Of a stretch of DNA of 29,500 nucleotides, positions 25,870-29,500 are shown piece by piece; position 1 is the stretch's first letter; each line of letters starts with the position of its first letter. This DNA comes from Prorocentrum cordatum (lineage: Eukaryota; Sar; Dinophyceae; Prorocentrales; Prorocentraceae), in assembly GCA_963575745.1 (NCBI GenBank), contig CAUYUJ010015024.1, positions 188,001-217,500 of the forward strand. Reading direction: 5' to 3'. A program made the translations under genes and the position numbers. Under the pieces are notes generated by a model. That model did no database searches. It saw nothing but the letters and a program-made list of their open reading frames with translations, and was not told the DNA's origin.

Positions 25870-26054
25870 GAGCAGGAGAGGAGAGCAGGAGAGCGGCCGT
25901 TTGCTCGCAGCAAAGCGAATCCGCGGTGCTGCACAGCCCGCGGTCGCTGGATGGCGTTCGCCGCGGCGTGACAGAACAGTGCTTCGCAGTGGCCAAACCA
26001 AAGACGCGCTTCGCTCCGCATCCTCCGCCAGCCTCCCATCCGATCGTATATATG
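25870..26054 (+). repeat. Direct repeat R1, second copy
   Basis: It matches 24348-24523: GCAGGAGAGCGGCC, GCTCGCAGCAAAGCGAATCC, the exact 45-bp core with the hairpin at 25921-25943, GCGTGACAGA, CGCGCTTCGCTCCGC and CCCATCCGATCGTATATATG. The middle differs by small insertions and deletions. The two copies bracket the Cys-rich fragment, helicase scrap and 25288 ORF. Confidence 0.85.
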
Positions 26055-26310
26055 TACAAATGCACATGTACCCAGCTATTTGCATATATATATATATACA
26101 TATGTATATACATGATGCATGTATATATATATACACGCAGAACTACACCATCGAAGCGCCTCATTAGCGAAATAACTGCCCATGCAATGACGAATCGATA
26201 GTGAATCCGTTGGCCTCCCATCAGGAGCTCTTTGATGTCCTGTATGTGTGTGCGTCCTCTCTCTCTGCTCATCATCATCATCATCACCATCATCATCATC
26301 ATCGTCTCAT
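26055..26310. repeat. AT-rich foldback and (CAT)n microsatellite
   Basis: TGCATATATATATATATACA near 26080 and GCATGTATATATATATACAC near 26117 can pair through TATATA stretches around CATATGTATATACATG. A (CAT)n tract lies at about 26267-26304. Confidence 0.85.
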
Positions 26311-26408
26311 TCCGTAGACATGTTTTCTTTAGCCCGGAGGCCCTAACCACGCAGCAACTCACGCTCATGTCCCGAGGTTGGCGGAGTAAGGCAGGCGGTG
26401 CTGCGTAG

Positions 26409-28743
26409 CCCACCTTGACACCAGGTGGCGCTGCACAGCCCACCTTTTCTGCTTTGCCTGACGGCGCATCCGAGTTGACTTTGGCTTTCTACAACGCGGG
26501 CATCCAGGCGTCGCAAGTCGGTGCGAAGAAATGGACAGACAACCATAGAGAAACAACTGGCCGCGGACGTCGTCAAGGCCGCCAACGAGCACGCGTTGGA
26601 CATCCTTTGCCTCGGCGGCCTTGGCGAGCTCGGCGTGGACATTGGAAAGAAACTCCCAGAAAGCGACGTCGGCGACTGGGTCCGCAACCTGCTCGTCGAC
26701 AGTGCGGTATCGCCTGTCGCTATCTACGCCGACGGACATTGCGCGACTCTCGTGCTATCCGATCGGGCGCAGGTCCTTCAGTGCCGGGTCATCAGGGACT
26801 TCGCGCACACCCAGCCGGACCGGCGCTTCCAACACTTCCGCGCTCGCACGACCGAGCGCGACGAGCCCATCTCCATCGTCAATTGCCACGCGCCTTCCTC
26901 GCAGAAACGACCGCTGACGGTGGCCGGGCGTCTGCTGTACTTCACCGCATTTCATCAGGCATGCGCTGGTGACCCGTTCATCTGGGGCGGCGACTTCAAC
27001 GCGGGGCTCATGCAGCTCACCGCCCTTCTCGCGTGGATTGATGATCGCTACAACATGAGTTCCAGTGCTGCACGGCCTGGTTCATTGCGAACGGTGTTCT
27101 CCCATCCGCTAACGTTCAAGCACGGCGACTTCGCGGTGACGTTCGGCCTTTGCAGTGCCCAAGTGAAGTCCGAGATTGGGGCCTCGTTCAACGGAACGAG
27201 TGACGCCCATGATGTCGTAGTCGCCAAAGAGCTTCGAAACGCGAGCCGCCCGGCACCCCTGCCAGAGCCTGAAGCCAACTCTTCGCGCAGCGCTGCGCAA
27301 CCTGCTCGACAGGGGCCCGCCGGCAGCGCGGGGCCGCCGCCCCCCCGGCAATCGGCGCTGCATGGCGCAGAGCGGCCGGAGTGGCCGACGCCCACGCGCC
27401 CGGCGCCGCGGCCAGAGGCTGACGCCAACTTTTCGAGCAGCTATGCACAGCCTGCTCGGCAGGAGGCCGCCGGCAGCGCGGCGCCGCCGCGCCCCCAACA
27501 ATCCTTAGCACTGCATGGCGCAGCGCGGCCGCAGTGGCCGATGCCCGCGCGCCCGACGCCGCGGCCAGAGGCTGAATCCAGTTTGCCAGCAGCGCTGCAC
27601 AGCCTGCTCGGCGGGAGCCCGCCGGCAGCGCGGGGCCGCCGCCCCCCCCAGCAATCCTCGGCACTGCATGGCGCAGATCGGCCAGAGTGGCCGATGCCCG
27701 CATGCCCGGCGCCGCGGCCAGAGGCTGAAGCCAGCTCTGCGACAAGCGCTGCGCAGCCTTCTCGGCAGGAGCCCGCCGGCTATGCGGCGCCGCCACCCCC
27801 CCGGCAATCCTCGGCACTGCATGGGGCAGAGCGGCTGGAGTGGCCGATGCCCACGCGCCCGGCACCGCAGCCACAGGCTGAAGCCACCCCTGCGAGCAGC
27901 GCTGCACAGCCTGCTCGGCAGGAGCCCGCCGGCAGTGCGGAGCCGCCGCCCTCCGAGCAATCCTCGGCACTGCATGGCGCAGAGCGGCCAGAGCGGCCGA
28001 TGCCCACGTGCCCGGCACCGCTGCCATTGGCTGAAGCCAGCTCTGCGACCAGCGCTGCACAGCGTGCTCGGCAGGAGCCCGCCGGCAGTGCGGGGCCGCG
28101 GCCCCCACAGCAATCCGCGGCACTGCATGGCGCAGAGTGGCGCAATCCGCGCTACCACCGCGTCAACACGATCTTCGGCACTGACGACCCCAGCACGGCG
28201 CCGCTGCAAGAGGTGCTGGAGTCCACTGAAGCAGATCGGCAGCCAGTTCCTCTTCGGGAAAGTGGCGAACATCGCGGCATCGTCGAGGGGATGCTACGAA
28301 CTGGCGACTGTTCCCTGCATCGTCGAGAAGCTGGAAGCTTTTTTGCAGTCGCCCAGGAGCAGCGCCCCCGCCATCTGCGACAGCATCCGTCGCCAACCTC
28401 CGACGCCGCGTTCAGTCACGAGGACATGCAAGAGATCCACCGCGCGTGGATGGAGGACCACGAGAGCTGGATGAATGGCGAGACCCTTCACAGCTACAGC
28501 TGGTGGTCTGATGGAACGGGCAAGGGCAGCCACCAGAACGCTCATCAGTTACGGCGTAGTGCCTTTTCGGCGCTTCTCTTCCAAATCATCGGCAACAAGC
28601 ACGTGGTGCTGGCATCCATTCAGCATCCGATATGCAGTGCTGCACAGCCTGCAAGTGCGATCCAGCGCTTCATGCGCGCTTGGGAGGAGGAGAAGTCTTC
28701 GGACGAGCACAAGAAGCGGATGCAGATCTCCGAGAGAGCGTGA
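26409..28743 (+). pseudogene. Endonuclease/exonuclease/phosphatase-like protein, frameshifted
   Basis: EEP enzymes use a Mg-dependent Asn/Glu/His/Asp site to cut phosphodiesters. Visible blocks: LTLAFYNAGIQASQVGAKKW (first Asn motif, 26483-26540); frame change near 26555; KQLAADVVKAANEHALDILC; LGGLGELG, where the usual catalytic Glu after the strand appears to be Gly; ISIVNCHAPSSQKRPLTVAG; DPFIWGGDFNAGLMQLTALL (GDxN); and DAHDVVVAKELRN, where a C-terminal Asp-His pair would be expected. Six 51-residue repeats follow (27280-28130). The tail reads HRVNTIFGTDDPSTAPLQEV, then a more protein-like stretch in another frame (FLFGKVANIAASSRGCYELA, TVPCIVEKLEAFLQSPRSSA, ~28240-28390), then back to MQEIHRAWMEDHESWMNGET and FSALLFQIIGNKHVVLASIQ. 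The frame opens after a TAG at 26406 with no ATG. It may be one of many multicopy genes. Loss of activity is likely, not certain. Confidence 0.65.
27280..28140 (+). repeat. 153-bp (51-aa) in-frame repeat, six copies
   Basis: Copies start near 27283, 27434, 27586, 27740, 27893 and 28046. Each has the hairpin (CGAGCAG-core-CTGCTCG), GGCAGGAGCCCGCCGGC, a CCGCCGCCCCCC run, CAATCCTCGGCACTGCATGG, CGCAGAGCGGCCAGAGTGGC and CGATGCCCACGCGCCCGGC. The peptide unit is SAAQPARQEPAGSA, then QSSALHGAERPEWPMP, then TRPAPRPEAEA. Period is a multiple of three, so the ORF survives. Copy 3 is read out of phase from about 27582 to 27648. Confidence 0.95.
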
Positions 28744-29060
28744 TCCACCGCCGATTTACTGTGGAAAATTGCCAACCATTTCCTCCGGAACCCGGGGGTC
28801 GCCCCCCCCCCCCCTCCGAAAATCCCCTCCCCCCCACCCCACCCTGCTGGACCTCCCCCCTCGCCCTCCCCGGGCAGCCCCCTCCCCCTCCCCTAACCCC
28901 TCCCCCCCCCCTCTCCCCATCGAATACCGGGGGGGTCATTGCCGGTTCGAACCCCCCCCCCCCCTCGAAAACCAAAGGGGGGGGGGCAGTGTCGGGACCC
29001 CCCCGGGAAAACCGGAGGGGGGGTCACTCACTGCCGGTTCGAACACCTCCTCCCCCCACA
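28744..29060. repeat. Poly-C/poly-G minisatellite with GCCGGTTCGAAC words
   Basis: Runs of C and of G alternate. CATTGCCGGTTCGAACCCC (28938-28956) and CACTGCCGGTTCGAACACC (29029-29047) are repeated about 91 bp apart, each preceded by GGGGGGGTCA. No gene is present, and the EEP ORF stops at 28743. Confidence 0.75.
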
Positions 29061-29390
29061 TGCACTCACCGCCAGCAAACGACTCCCGGCCCCTACCACC
29101 GTCCGCATGACATCCCCCATTGTTGTTCCTAGCACCGCTGTCCCCGCTGGTTCCACCACCGCCCCTACTGCCCCCACCAGTGCCCCCACCACTGTCGCAC
29201 TGCCCCCACTGTCCCCACCACTGTTCCCACCACGGTTCCCCCACTGTCTCCACGGCCCCAACCACTACCCGACCATCCCGACTGTCCCCACTGTCCCACT
29301 GACTCCTCCGCTGTCCCACTGAGCTGTCCCGCGGTTCCCACCGCTGTCCCCACTGTCCCCGCCGCTGTCCCCACTGTACCTCTATCAGAG
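29061..29390. repeat. CCCACTGTCC-type minisatellite
   Basis: CCCACTGTCCCCACC and CCACCACTGTTCCCACC words recur with short irregular spacing from about 29120 to 29375. Pro/Thr-rich frames are repeat products. Confidence 0.85.
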
Positions 29391-29500
29391 AAACTATGGA
29401 TTCAGTTTGTGTCGGGGTTTCGGTTTTCTCCTATGCCTGGCGGTCCATAGGGGCCAGACGGATCGCGAGGAGGCGGACGAGGAGGCGGAGGAGGAGGAGG
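29391..29500. other. Unassigned end of window with (GGA/GGC)n tract
   Basis: A short unbiased stretch is followed by GAGGAGGCGGACGAGGAGGC and further GGA repeats from about 29467 to the end, which the window cuts off. Confidence 0.6.

Larger units (their letters stand above)
23461..28653 (+). repeat. Dispersed covarying hairpin family (20 copies)
   Basis: Each copy is arm, one base (T or C), a core GCTGCACAGC or variant, then the complementary arm. Copies (left / right arm): 23461 GCCAA/CTGGC; 23913 CTGCAG/CTGCAG; 24227 CCACGG/CCGTGG; 24389 and 25921 CCGCGG/CCGCGG; 25053 GCAG/CTGC; 25319 GCGG/CCGC; 25374 CAG/CTG; 25411 GGCAG/CTGCC; 25810 TGCAG/CTCCA; 26394 GGCGG/CCACC; 26423 AGGTGG/CCACCT; 27062 CCAG/CTGG; 27283 TCGCGCAG/CTGCTCGA; 27434 CGAGCAG/CTGCTCG; 27588 AGCAG/CTGCT; 27740 CGACAAG/CTTCTCG; 27893 CGAGCAG/CTGCTCG; 28046 CGACCAG/GTGCTCG; 28633 TGCAG/CTGCA. 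All lie on the plus strand. Where in frame they read as Ser/Gly-Ala-Ala-Gln-Pro; two copies contain TAG and sit outside genes. Six copies are in the 153-bp array and are not independent. Confidence 0.75.

Noticed and set aside
28938-29047. GGTTCGAAC words resembling a tRNA B box
   Set aside because: No acceptor stem, anticodon arm or A box is present around either copy; the flanks are C/G runs.

Overview
The window looks like nuclear DNA from a photosynthetic dinoflagellate. The sequence is very GC-rich and repeat-dense, and its genes are mostly broken or single exons. It holds a chlorophyll a/c-binding light-harvesting (LHC) domain, a Pif1-type helicase with dinoflagellate-like motif spelling, an endonuclease/exonuclease/phosphatase (EEP) protein, a large lineage-type multicopy gene on the minus strand, and a tandem of sequences matching the 3' end of the dinoflagellate spliced leader. 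No ribosomal RNA, tRNA, CRISPR array or bacterial operon was seen. A GC-rich genome such as Prorocentrum would fit, but the species is inference.

Layout. 0-6 kb: microsatellites, a ~100-bp degenerate tandem array (1.64-2.76 kb), a perfect hairpin (3.57 kb), a ~110-bp array (3.7-4.9 kb), then purine and pyrimidine tracts. 6-10 kb: a 68-bp perfect palindrome, spliced-leader-like repeats, an LHC domain whose C-terminus is replaced by a 238-bp repeat, and a frameshifted Pro/Ala/Arg-rich gene. 10-13.6 kb: pyrimidine-rich 276-bp repeats, a 1.5-kb CAGCCT minisatellite with a ~155-bp higher-order period, and a 73-bp array. 13.6-17.5 kb: small candidate exons on the minus strand (a Cys/Trp motif exon, a signal-anchor exon with a likely splice acceptor, a Val-Gly repeat exon), an inverted copy of the ~103-bp family, and two large foldback structures. 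17.8-21 kb: a third ~103-bp array truncating a frameshifted minus-strand gene. 21-29 kb, plus strand: decayed helicase, Cys-rich fragment, small ORF, EEP gene with 153-bp internal repeats, then C/G-rich minisatellites.

Most notable observation: between 23.4 and 28.7 kb at least 20 copies of a short hairpin occur, all in the same orientation, in coding and non-coding sequence alike. Each has a conserved ~10-nt core (GCTGCACAGC and close variants). The arms differ from copy to copy, yet within a copy they are complementary. Pairs such as C-G, T-A, A-T and G-C substitute for each other, and the synonymous third base of a proline codon follows the first base of the codon before the core. That pattern implies constraint or origin at the nucleic-acid level, not the protein level. 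I know no described element of this form; novelty needs a database search.

The genes do not form a pathway. The helicase, EEP gene and 18.4-20.9 kb gene look like decaying copies of multicopy families. Their damage (in-frame stop, P-loop and Walker B changes, homopolymer frameshifts) is described per gene. Statements about dinoflagellate families rest on recalled motif patterns, not on a search.
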